Positions 9,246-16,616 of a stretch of DNA of 64,000 nt are shown here, piece by piece; position 1 is the first letter of the stretch, and the number at the start of each line of letters is the position of its first letter. The position numbers were made by a program, and so were the translations under genes. Under the pieces are notes generated by a model, which was not told the DNA's origin, made no database searches, and saw nothing but the letters and a program-made list of their open reading frames with translations. The stretch spans positions 2,433,501 through 2,497,500 of the forward strand of contig NZ_ASWH01000001.1 in the NCBI RefSeq assembly GCF_000407545.1, given 5' to 3'. Origin of the DNA: Enterococcus gilvus ATCC BAA-350. Its GTDB lineage: Bacteria > Bacillota > Bacilli > Lactobacillales > Enterococcaceae.

Positions 9246-10178
9246 CTAATCCCTTAATTCTTTCCCAGTGATCTCCAAGAAGACATCGTTCAGCGTCGCT
9301 TCTTGGGTATGGATATTGGCATACATGATCTTTTCCGCTTCAAAGTAATTCAAAATCGGCAGCAGCGCTTTTTTCAAATCCTTCGTCGTCACTTTCAGAT
9401 AGCTCTCGTCGTAGGCAACTTCCAAAATCGTAGGAAATGCCCCTACTTGCTCGACCTGCGCTCGCGTCAAGCCGGGTACTTCAATGATCAGCTTCTCGTT
9501 TTCTCTGACCATGTTCTTCAATTGTTCTTTGCTGCCTTCAGCGATTACTTGCCCTTGGTCGATGATCACGATATGGTCACACAGAATCTCGACTTCCTCC
9601 ATATAATGCGTCGTGTAAACGATCGTTGCCCCTTGCCGATTCAATTCCTTGATACTGTCTAGGATCTTGTTGCGGCTTTGCGGATCGACCGCTACCGTAG
9701 GCTCGTCTAAAAAAATCAGTTCTGGCTTATGGACGATCCCGCAAGCAATATTCAGCCGTCGCTTCAAGCCTCCGCTAAGCTGCTTCGGATAGAATTTGCG
9801 GAACTCTCCCAAACCTACGAGCTGGATCACTTCCTCCACGTATTGCGCCCGCTTTTCTTTTTCTTGAATATACAATCCACAAAAGTAATTGATGTTATCT
9901 GTCACATTTAATTCTTCAAACAGAGCGATTTCTTGCGGTACGATCCCGATCTTTTGTTTGATGCCGTATTTTTCTGGACCCATTTCTTCCCCGAAAATTT
10001 TGATCGATCCCCGATCATAGGTCAGCAACGACAACACACAATTGATCGTCGTAGATTTTCCGCTGCCATTTGGACCCAACAAGCCTAAAATCTCGCCTTT
10101 TTTTACCGATAAATTTAAATGATTCAGCGCAGTGAAATCCCCGTAGCGCTTTACTAAGTTCTCGATCTCGATCAACAT
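9246..10178 (-). CDS. ABC transporter ATP-binding protein (LnrL-like)
   Basis: A 310-residue ATPase of the drug-exporter (DRA/CcmA) type. It shows Walker A LGPNGSGKST (about residues 35-44), the signature LSGGLKRR, Walker B LIFLDEPTVAVDP and the H-loop TTHYMEE. A C-terminal extension of about 90 residues, typical of ATPases that pair with ABC-2 permeases, follows. It is the first gene of the exporter operon and is read divergently from the two-component genes, with the shared 154-bp region holding a perfect palindrome. The size (LnrL is about 311 aa) and arrangement suggest a lipopeptide or polyene exporter, which is not proven by sequence. Confidence 0.92.
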   Translation of the reverse strand: MLIEIENLVKRYGDFTALNHLNLSVKKGEILGLLGPNGSGKSTTINCVLSLLTYDRGSIKIFGEEMGPEKYGIKQKIGIVPQEIALFEELNVTDNINYFCGLYIQEKEKRAQYVEEVIQLVGLGEFRKFYPKQLSGGLKRRLNIACGIVHKPELIFLDEPTVAVDPQSRNKILDSIKELNRQGATIVYTTHYMEEVEILCDHIVIIDQGQVIAEGSKEQLKNMVRENEKLIIEVPGLTRAQVEQVGAFPTILEVAYDESYLKVTTKDLKKALLPILNYFEAEKIMYANIHTQEATLNDVFLEITGKELRD

Positions 10179-10259
10179 TTGAAAAAACTCCTTTTCCTTT
10201 TCTTCTTACATTTACTATAATGAAATCAAGAAGATCGCAGTAGTGAGTTTCCGCCAATT

Positions 10260-10283
10260 ACAAAATGACAAATGTCATTTTGT
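10260..10283. promoter_or_regulatory. Perfect 24-bp inverted repeat between divergent ABC and two-component operons
   Basis: Two 11-bp arms, ACAAAATGACA (10260-10270) and TGTCATTTTGT (10273-10283), are separated by 2 bp. The site lies 82 bp upstream of the ABC operon start and 50 bp upstream of the kinase start. A dyad of this size fits a dimeric NarL/LuxR-type response regulator, most simply the one encoded next door. Confidence 0.75.
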
Positions 10284-10332
10284 GGCCCATTGAACGATAT
10301 GCAGCGAATTTATTAGTCATTTAGGAGTACTT

Positions 10333-11433
10333 ATGAGAAAACAGACAAATCATTGGATAGATTTTTTCTTTTTGGAAGTGATTGGTATCTTGCTGCTGAT
10401 GCAGAGAGGCTTTGAACCCTATATGGTGGTGTTCCTGCTGGCAAGTATCTTACCTGCTGGACCGGCTTTATTGCTTGAAAAACCATGGAATCAGGTGCTG
10501 GGGACCCTTCCCTTGCTGCTGTCGAGTTTTTTCTGGCCGCCGTTAGTGGTCTTTTTACCGGCAAGTGTCCGGCTCGCTTTTCGGGAAGAGCTTCAGCTAT
10601 ATTGGGGCGTGATCCTGCTGGGGGTGCCGCTCCTTCTGGAGACCTACTCGTTGCCTGAGCGGCTGTTGGTGGTGTGTTTGATTGGATTTGCCCTTTTACT
10701 CGCCTGGCGAGAAAAAAAGCAGCGCGAGGTAACAGAGGATTTGCTGCAATTAAAGGATGACAGTTGGGAAAAGCAAGAACTGTTAAAGCAAAAGAATCAA
10801 GAATTGATCCACTCGCAGGAGACCTTCATTGATCTGGAGATCTCAGAGGAACGAAATCGGATCGCACGGGATATCCACGACAATGTCGGACATCTGTTAT
10901 CCAGTGCGATCATTCAGCTTGGTGCTATCGAGGCCATCAATCAAAGCGACTGCCTAAAAAAGCCGCTTCATCAACTGAAAACGACCGTCCATACAGGCAT
11001 GGACAATATTCGCGAGAGCGTTCATGATCTTCATGAGACCTCCCTGTCATTTGAAAAAGGGCTGGACTTATTGTTGGCGGATTTTCAGTTTTGTGAGGTC
11101 GCCCTTGATGGGACGATCCCCGATAGTTTGACGCCTGAACAGGAGCGAACCTTGCTGATGGTGCTCAAAGAAGCGCTGGCGAATGTGATGAAGCACAGCA
11201 ATGCCACTAAAGTCACGCTTTCGTTAACTGAATTGCCTGCTTTTTACCAATTACAGGTCGCAGACAATGGAACGATATGCAAAAAAAAGGGCAGCGGGAT
11301 CGGATTAAAAAGCATGCGGCAGCGGGTGGAACACATCAATGGTCAACTGCATCTCTCACAAAATCCCACCCATTTTTTGATCCATGTTGTTTTACCAAAG
11401 AAAGATTCTGATACGATCCGCCATCCCCGCTGA
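10333..11433 (+). CDS. Sensor histidine kinase, HisKA_3 type (LnrJ/DesK-like)
   Basis: A 366-residue membrane kinase with about five closely packed N-terminal helices (residues 10-130) and almost no extracytoplasmic domain, so it probably senses within the membrane. A short coiled coil leads into the HisKA_3 dimerisation helix with the phospho-acceptor His in ERNRIARDIHDNVGHLL (about residue 182). The HATPase domain shows the N-box EALANVMKHSNATKV and the glycine segment GSGIGLKSM. AGGAG lies 5 nt before the ATG. It is paired with the next regulator gene and divergent from a three-gene ABC exporter, as in drug-sensing systems such as LnrJK-LnrLMN. Confidence 0.92.
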   Translation: MRKQTNHWIDFFFLEVIGILLLMQRGFEPYMVVFLLASILPAGPALLLEKPWNQVLGTLPLLLSSFFWPPLVVFLPASVRLAFREELQLYWGVILLGVPLLLETYSLPERLLVVCLIGFALLLAWREKKQREVTEDLLQLKDDSWEKQELLKQKNQELIHSQETFIDLEISEERNRIARDIHDNVGHLLSSAIIQLGAIEAINQSDCLKKPLHQLKTTVHTGMDNIRESVHDLHETSLSFEKGLDLLLADFQFCEVALDGTIPDSLTPEQERTLLMVLKEALANVMKHSNATKVTLSLTELPAFYQLQVADNGTICKKKGSGIGLKSMRQRVEHINGQLHLSQNPTHFLIHVVLPKKDSDTIRHPR

Positions 11434-11472
11434 TGGGGAGACTGGTCTTGATCCATGAATAGGAGGAAATGT

Positions 11473-12099
11473 ATGATTCGTGTCGTCGTAGTCGATGATG
11501 ACCCGTTAGTAACGGAATCATTGAAAACTATTTTAGAAATTTCCGATGAGATCCAAGTCGTCGGTACAGGAAATGCCGCCTCAGAAGCAGTCACCCTCTA
11601 CTTGCAAGAACGCCCCGATGTTTTGTTAACAGATATTCGCATGGGAGAAAGTACCGGGATCGAAGCCGCAAAGGAAATATTCAAGCACGTTCCAGACGCT
11701 GCTATTTTGTTGCTAACGACTTTTTCCGATGACGAATACATCCGCGAAGCATTGCAGATCGGCGTAAAGGGCTACCTCATCAAACAAGACTTGGCCAGCA
11801 TCGTCCCGGCGATCAAGGCAGTCACTAACGGCCAATCCGTTTTTGGCACAGAGATCGCAGGAAAGCTGGCGTCGATCCTGACTGATCAATTGCCCCGCAA
11901 ACATCCGAGCGTAGAGCTGTCTGAACGAGAGAAAAGCATCCTGATCGCTGTCGCAAATGGAAAAAACAACAAAGAGATCGCGAAAGAATTATTTTTAAGC
12001 GAAGGGACTGTCCGCAACAATATCAGCCAACTGCTGGAAAAACTTGATGTGCGGGACCGCACGCAGTTAGCGATCTTTTATTATCAAAAATACCAATGA
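11473..12099 (+). CDS. Response regulator, NarL/LuxR type (LnrK-like)
   Basis: A 208-residue response regulator. The receiver domain (residues 1-120) has the acidic pair DDD at 8-10, the phospho-acceptor Asp54 in LLTDIRMG, a Thr in LLTTFSDDEY and the Lys of KGYLIKQD. The C-terminal LuxR helix-turn-helix spans LSEREKSILIAVANGKNN to about residue 205. An in-frame start lies 18 nt upstream, but AGGAGG is 6 nt before the ATG at 11473. The gene lies 39 nt after the kinase gene and ends at a terminator. It presumably binds the 24-bp palindrome at 10260. Confidence 0.93.
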   Translation: MIRVVVVDDDPLVTESLKTILEISDEIQVVGTGNAASEAVTLYLQERPDVLLTDIRMGESTGIEAAKEIFKHVPDAAILLLTTFSDDEYIREALQIGVKGYLIKQDLASIVPAIKAVTNGQSVFGTEIAGKLASILTDQLPRKHPSVELSEREKSILIAVANGKNNKEIAKELFLSEGTVRNNISQLLEKLDVRDRTQLAIFYYQKYQ

Positions 12100-12107
12100 G
12101 CAGCGCG

Positions 12108-12137
12108 ACCTGGGAAATGTTTTTTCTCAGGTTTTTT
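12108..12137 (+). terminator. Terminator of the two-component operon
   Basis: ACCTGGGAAA (12108-12117) pairs, with one G-U, with TTTCTCAGGT (12123-12132), followed by a T-run that overlaps the stop codon of the convergent gene. Confidence 0.8.
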
Positions 12138-13224
12138 ACTGTTTCTTTGCCATCGCTTTTTTTGCTTTCCTATCATTGATCAGTCCTTGGATATAGGCTT
12201 CTTTTGCTGAGAGCGGTCTGTTTCGTTTCTTTTTCGGTGGCGGATCAGCGACTGTGACAGCGGGAGAAACGTCTTCGTTCGTCGCAGGCGCCGATCCCTC
12301 AGAAACCATAACCGGCGTTTCTTTGACAGATGCCTCATTGGCTGCTTCTGCCGGCCGCTCTACGAACAGTACTTGGATATCTGCCAGCGTTTTGTTTTCT
12401 GGCAAATGTGCTTTGACTAACAGTACCGCTTCCTCATCGCTCAAGGATCTTGGATCAAACCCGTGGGGCACCATGATTTTAAGCGTCTCCTTCTCTGCTT
12501 CTTCCGCAGCTTCTGCTGTAACGATTTCTTGTGTAGGGGCTTCATTTGCAATAGGCACGGACGCTGACACTTCGTCCCCTTTTGACACTGCCGCCGACTC
12601 CTCTTCCTCTCCAAAGGTTTCTTTAGCTCCAGGACGATTGGATTTTAACAATTTGGTAAAGCGGCGGACGCCCTCGTTTTCAAACACCGTCAAGGTCGTC
12701 AGTATCTCCAATAGCCCGTCTGTCTCTGTTTTAGTGCGGCTTTCATCGCTGTCCCTGATCGTGAGAGAATGCCGTTTCCCGTTGGCATCCTCGAAGACTG
12801 TGAGGAGCCGGAGGTGTAGATCGGGATTTTTACACTCCCCCGTTCCAGGTGTCTTCAGTCGTTGATTGTATACTTGCGCCTGCTGCGTCATCCGATGGTA
12901 CTCTTTTTTATTCTTGAACAGGCGATCAATGACCTGCCCCCAGTCGCCACCTGAAAAATACGATTTAAAATACACACAAAAATGGCGCAGCACATCACTC
13001 GGTTCGGCAGTAAGGAATATTTCACAAAGAAGTTCCCTTAAGAAGAACGAAAAATCCCCATTACAAAGGGCATTTCTGACCATGATCGCAACGGCATACT
13101 CCACGACCGAAGACGTATCTTTTGTAGCGGCAAAAAACGCGGTCATTTTTTTCTCTAATGATTGGCGCTTTATCCCAAAAATTTGTCGAGGCAATAAGGG
13201 TGTTTCAGGTTTTTTAACGGGCAT
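12136..13224 (-). CDS. Hypothetical protein with acidic low-complexity linker and basic tail
   Basis: A 362-residue protein that I do not recognise. Residues 1-120 look globular and Phe/Leu-rich (SFFLRELLCEIFL, VYFKSYFSGGDWGQVIDRLF), and 120-200 include a second ordered part (LHLRLLTVFEDANGKRHSL). From about 200 it becomes an Ala/Glu/Val/Pro-rich disordered linker, interrupted by a small folded block near 250-285 (HGFDPRSLSDEEAVLLVKAHL), and it ends in a Lys-rich tail. There is no signal peptide or membrane helix. Of two ATG codons 6 nt apart, the second (13224) is better spaced from AAGGAG. It stands alone behind a very AT-rich 320-bp region with its own promoter. Confidence 0.7.
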   Translation of the reverse strand: MPVKKPETPLLPRQIFGIKRQSLEKKMTAFFAATKDTSSVVEYAVAIMVRNALCNGDFSFFLRELLCEIFLTAEPSDVLRHFCVYFKSYFSGGDWGQVIDRLFKNKKEYHRMTQQAQVYNQRLKTPGTGECKNPDLHLRLLTVFEDANGKRHSLTIRDSDESRTKTETDGLLEILTTLTVFENEGVRRFTKLLKSNRPGAKETFGEEEESAAVSKGDEVSASVPIANEAPTQEIVTAEAAEEAEKETLKIMVPHGFDPRSLSDEEAVLLVKAHLPENKTLADIQVLFVERPAEAANEASVKETPVMVSEGSAPATNEDVSPAVTVADPPPKKKRNRPLSAKEAYIQGLINDRKAKKAMAKKQ

Positions 13225-13544
13225 CTTCATTCTCTCCTTCGTTGTGAACGCTTTCTAGTTAAGAAAATCATACCCCTTGTTGCGTAAAATTACTAACCCA
13301 AAATTATTCAAAAAATAAAATAATCGTACCACTTTCATCGGTAAAATGTTAATTTTCAGGTTATAAATAACTGTATATTTAGAATCAAACCCTATCAAAA
13401 CCTCGTTAAATCTGATGATTGCATTTTTTGAATTTTATTAAAAAACATATTTTCCTTTTTAAAAAAAGCCGTAAAAATCCTCTTATAATTGCCTTTTCTC
13501 TCTAAAATGCTCTATAAAAAAACACGCCTCTTTTTTAATATTTG
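13225..13544. other. AT-rich intergenic region upstream of the hypothetical gene
   Basis: About 320 bp of visibly AT-rich sequence between the end of dltD and the orphan gene at 12136. It holds one promoter candidate for the orphan gene (13360-13388) and several A/T tracts. I see no open reading frame, tRNA or repeat in it. Confidence 0.6.
13360..13388 (-). promoter_or_regulatory. Promoter candidate for the hypothetical gene at 12136
   Basis: On the minus strand TTGATT (13383-13388) is separated by 17 bp from TATAAC (13360-13365). It would give a leader of about 130 nt. Confidence 0.5.
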
Positions 13545-13580
13545 AAAAAAAGCCATAAACAACATTTATTGTTTATGGCT
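13545..13580 (-). terminator. Terminator of the dlt operon
   Basis: AGCCATAAAC (13551-13560) pairs perfectly with GTTTATGGCT (13571-13580), followed on the minus strand by a U-run (A residues 13545-13550). Confidence 0.9.
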
Positions 13581-13589
13581 TGCTTCCTT

Positions 13590-14855
13590 TTATTTAATTT
13601 CGCCCGGGTTCATTTCTTGCCATTCGTTGCTTAAGAAATACGGGTTATTGATAGTGTAGTTTTTGGCCTGCGATTGATTGTTTTTCAAAAATGGTTTGAT
13701 TTTTTTATCCGCCGCTAACCAGCCCTTCCAACCCAAATGGATCGTGTCTTGCATAAAGTAAGGCGTGTTTTGATCGTTCGTATAATCCGCAATATTCGTG
13801 AATCCTTGAGAGGTCAATTGGTACTTGATCTTCGCAGAGAATTCTTGCAGCATCTGATCTGAAAGCCCCGTGTATCGCGCCCAACGACCATTGACTGGCG
13901 GAATGATAAAGAGCGCATCCGCATGTTTCTTCGCAAGCTGATCCAACGCTAATTGGAAATCAGAGAACTCTGGAGAGTAGCGGTAATCCCAATTTTTTTG
14001 TGAATTGGCTAAACGGTTTTGATGCGGTTTGATCCGTTGATCATAAAACCGTTGTTGAATCCCAAATTCATTGCCTTGTGTTGCTTGCTTACCTAGCTGG
14101 TTCGCCAATGTATTCAGTTCATGAGCGTCGTATTCATCAGGCAAACGTTTCGTGTTTTTATCGATTTGATCTTGTTTGCTGATCATTCCGATCGTACTGA
14201 ACAATTGATCTTCCCGCTCTAGCATATTGTATTTCAATTTGCTGAATGCAATATCCGTTTTATTCGGCAGCTTGCCCTTCATCACCGCATCAAGCATTCG
14301 ATCTAAACGTTCGTCTTTTCTTACCACTCCGTAGTGGGTCAAACGTTGTGCCAAGTATTTGTCACTTTCGTCGACTTTTTTCAAATTCAACAACCAATTC
14401 AACGTTTGTTCTGGAGAATAATAGGCATCAAAGTAATCCCGCTTGATCCCGTTTTTAACAAACCATTGAGGAGAAATAATGAAGACGACTTTGCGATCCT
14501 TCAATTCATTTCCCAGCGATTGCATCATCATGAATTGCGTCAATGACTGCGTTCCTGGCGCCCCCATCAAGAAGGGTGTATACCCGCGATCATATTTCTC
14601 CGCTAAAACAGAGGGATGAAACGGACTGATCCGACTCAACTCAGAGGAGCCGAAAAAGGGTACATAGTTATCCGTACTTAGAGCTTCCTTTGTAATACTG
14701 TTTCCTCGTAAAACATTTCCAGCCATTGAACTTGATGCAGCTTTGATCAACTTCGGATCGTTGCTGTTAATTTTAAATGGTGAAAAAAACAGAAGAACCA
14801 ATAAGACTGCCGCTAAAAGGACCGGCCCAAAGATACCGAAGAGTTTCTTTTTCAT
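13590..14855 (-). CDS. dltD: D-alanyl-lipoteichoic acid biosynthesis protein DltD
   Basis: DltD is the membrane-anchored, outward-facing enzyme that takes part in the last step of D-alanine transfer to lipoteichoic acid. The 421-residue protein has one N-terminal helix (FGPVLLAAVLLVLLFF) and an SGNH-hydrolase-like external domain with the serine motif FFGSSELSR near residue 70 and the Asp-x-x-His pair in DTIHLGWKGW near residue 370. The ATG overlaps the dltC stop codon by one base (TAATG). It is the last gene of the dlt operon and is followed by a strong terminator. Confidence 0.96.
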   Translation of the reverse strand: MKKKLFGIFGPVLLAAVLLVLLFFSPFKINSNDPKLIKAASSSMAGNVLRGNSITKEALSTDNYVPFFGSSELSRISPFHPSVLAEKYDRGYTPFLMGAPGTQSLTQFMMMQSLGNELKDRKVVFIISPQWFVKNGIKRDYFDAYYSPEQTLNWLLNLKKVDESDKYLAQRLTHYGVVRKDERLDRMLDAVMKGKLPNKTDIAFSKLKYNMLEREDQLFSTIGMISKQDQIDKNTKRLPDEYDAHELNTLANQLGKQATQGNEFGIQQRFYDQRIKPHQNRLANSQKNWDYRYSPEFSDFQLALDQLAKKHADALFIIPPVNGRWARYTGLSDQMLQEFSAKIKYQLTSQGFTNIADYTNDQNTPYFMQDTIHLGWKGWLAADKKIKPFLKNNQSQAKNYTINNPYFLSNEWQEMNPGEIK

Positions 14856-15088
14856 TAAGCTTGCAAAGCTTTCACTTGTTCAATGATTTTGTTCGGTGTG
14901 TTCCATTGAGCGCGGTCAAACTCTGATACAGGAACTTGAACACCTAATTGTCCTTCGATCTCAACCAATAGTTGGACTGTCGCTAAAGAATCCATCAATC
15001 CTTCTTCAAATAAATCTACATCTGGATTGTCTCTTACTTCTTCTGTCCCTGTAATATCTTCTAAAATGCTAAATAATGTGTCTTCCAT
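14855..15088 (-). CDS. dltC: D-alanyl carrier protein DltC
   Basis: A 77-residue acyl-carrier-type protein that carries activated D-alanine on a 4'-phosphopantetheine arm between DltA and the membrane proteins. The attachment Ser lies in EEGLMDSLATVQLL (about residue 35). GGAG precedes the ATG by 8 nt. DltC is normally only a few bases after dltB; here 274 bp separate them, containing a second copy of the dltB 3' end. It is coupled to dltD by a one-base overlap. Confidence 0.96.
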   Translation of the reverse strand: MEDTLFSILEDITGTEEVRDNPDVDLFEEGLMDSLATVQLLVEIEGQLGVQVPVSEFDRAQWNTPNKIIEQVKALQA

Positions 15089-15161
15089 GTCAATCGCTCC
15101 ATTTCGTTTTTTAATTAGTACTTGGTTTTTTAATTATCATTGCTACACAAAAATTTCTCTG

Positions 15162-15256
15162 CGCCTACCATCCAGCTAAACGCTTCACGCTGTGTATGGT
15201 TTTTATATCTTTACATCAGCTTGAATTTTAACAAACTGCTAAAAGCTGGACTGGCA
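15162..15256. repeat. 95-bp direct repeat, copy 1 (between dltB and dltC)
   Basis: This segment matches 15314-15408 at about 90 of 95 positions, with a constant offset of 152 bp. It contains the last codons of dltB in duplicate: read on the minus strand it would give ASPAFSSLLKFKLM followed by the same stop. Two 7-bp inverted sequences, TCCAGCT and AGCTGGA, lie near its ends. Confidence 0.9.
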
Positions 15257-15313
15257 GCTAGCTCATCTCTATGAAATCATTTTTCAAGTGCGAAAAATGT
15301 TTTTATTTTCGTA
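15257..15313. other. 57-bp unique spacer between the two repeat copies
   Basis: The sequence between the copies has no counterpart on the outer side of either copy, so the arrangement is A-copy-B-copy-C rather than a plain tandem duplication of the whole stretch. No gene is visible in it. Confidence 0.6.
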
Positions 15314-15408
15314 CGCCTACCATCCAGCTAAACGCTTCACGCTCTGTATATTTTTTATATCTTTACATCAGCTTGAATTTTAGGAAACTGCTAAAAGCTG
15401 GACTGGCA
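15314..15408. repeat. 95-bp direct repeat, copy 2 (overlaps the dltB 3' end)
   Basis: The copy covers the last 43 coding bases of dltB before the stop, the stop codon, and about 49 bases downstream of it. Differences from copy 1 are concentrated in two spots: a pair of bases in the coding part (Phe-Leu here, Leu-Leu in copy 1) and three bases just after the stop. Confidence 0.9.
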
Positions 15409-16616
15409 AATATGTTATGGAACCATAATTTATCCAAAAAGCCTGAGAAGATCAAAAAGCTTAGGCAGACGGCGTTGAAGGTCAAGAAGACGGCCAACGC
15501 ATGGGTAAATTTGTTCGATGGTATCTGCTTTTTGTGTTTTTTCTTGAATCGCAGCCACGCATCGGTCAAGCAAATCAGTGCGGCATGGTAGAACCCGTAT
15601 AAGATGTAATACCACGTCAGCCCATGCCAGACGCCCATGATCAAGAATAATGCGAAGTAGCCGACATTTGATGCCACGATCCGACTCTTGAAGGTTTTCT
15701 TTTTGATCAATGTAAACATCAAGCGCATATAAATGTAATCACGGAACCAGAAGGAAAGCGTCATATGCCAACGATTCCAGAATTCTTTGATGTTCCATGA
15801 AAGAAACGGCTTGTTAAAGTTCGGCGGTGTTTCGTACCCCATCAGCTTGCTGGTACCGACCGCAAACAAACTATAACCGGCAAAGTCAAAGAACAAATAC
15901 ATACTGTAAACATACATGTAACCGACCAAGCCCCATGAGATCCCGCCGTGGTGCATCGCGATTCGATCAACGATAGGCAGTAGAACTTGACCGAAATAAT
16001 ACCCGATCACGAATTTGTACAAAAACCCGACAAAAATATCATGAACACCTGCACCTAACAGATCGACATATTTTTCTGGTGTAGGCGGATCGTTCAAATC
16101 CTTTTCAAACCGGCGATACCGGTCGATGGGACCAGAGGAGATCGTTGGGAAGAACAGCAAGAACTTGATGTAGTTCAACGGGCTGTATTCCTTGATCATT
16201 CCATCCCGCATTTCCATGATCATCTGAACCGATTTAAACGTCAGATAAGAAATACCGAGGAAACCAACGATGGAATTTTGTCCATCCATAAAAGGCGTGA
16301 CCTTCACAAGAATCAGTGGCAGGATGCTTAAAAATACTGAGAAATAAAAGACACCTGACTGGTTTTTGTTTTGCCGATACTTGTGATAGCTCCAAACCAA
16401 GAGACTTTGAAAGATCACGTAGCCGATCAGCGCCAGCCCTTGACGGTAATCCTTTCCGCCAAAGGAGATGTATAGGAAGAACAAAGTGATCAGTGATTGA
16501 TACCAGTTGATTCGTTTGCCTCGAAACAGCAAACTTAAAATCAACGGCAAAAGTGTGACAATTAAAATGATAAAGTAGATGGGTGACGCATATGGCACCA
16601 TGTGAGGAACGAACAT
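15363..16616 (-). CDS. dltB: D-alanyl transfer protein DltB (MBOAT family)
   Basis: A 417-residue polytopic membrane protein of the membrane-bound O-acyltransferase family that moves D-alanine from DltC across the membrane. About eleven helices are visible. The catalytic histidine is in MGVWHGLTWYYILYG (about residue 335), and other conserved family segments are FFPTISSGPIDRYRRF and WHMTLSFWFRDYIYMR. Its start overlaps the dltA stop by one base. The last codons lie within a 95-bp repeat whose other copy is 152 bp downstream, so the C-terminus (ASPAFSSFLKFKLM) may be a re-acquired end. Confidence 0.96.
   Translation of the reverse strand: MFVPHMVPYASPIYFIILIVTLLPLILSLLFRGKRINWYQSLITLFFLYISFGGKDYRQGLALIGYVIFQSLLVWSYHKYRQNKNQSGVFYFSVFLSILPLILVKVTPFMDGQNSIVGFLGISYLTFKSVQMIMEMRDGMIKEYSPLNYIKFLLFFPTISSGPIDRYRRFEKDLNDPPTPEKYVDLLGAGVHDIFVGFLYKFVIGYYFGQVLLPIVDRIAMHHGGISWGLVGYMYVYSMYLFFDFAGYSLFAVGTSKLMGYETPPNFNKPFLSWNIKEFWNRWHMTLSFWFRDYIYMRLMFTLIKKKTFKSRIVASNVGYFALFLIMGVWHGLTWYYILYGFYHAALICLTDAWLRFKKKHKKQIPSNKFTHALAVFLTFNAVCLSFLIFSGFLDKLWFHNIFASPAFSSFLKFKLM

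Noticed and set aside
12254-12865. 203-codon plus-strand frame opposite the hypothetical gene
   Set aside because: It is the Ser/Ala-rich reverse reading of the low-complexity linker of the minus-strand gene and has no ribosome-binding site.
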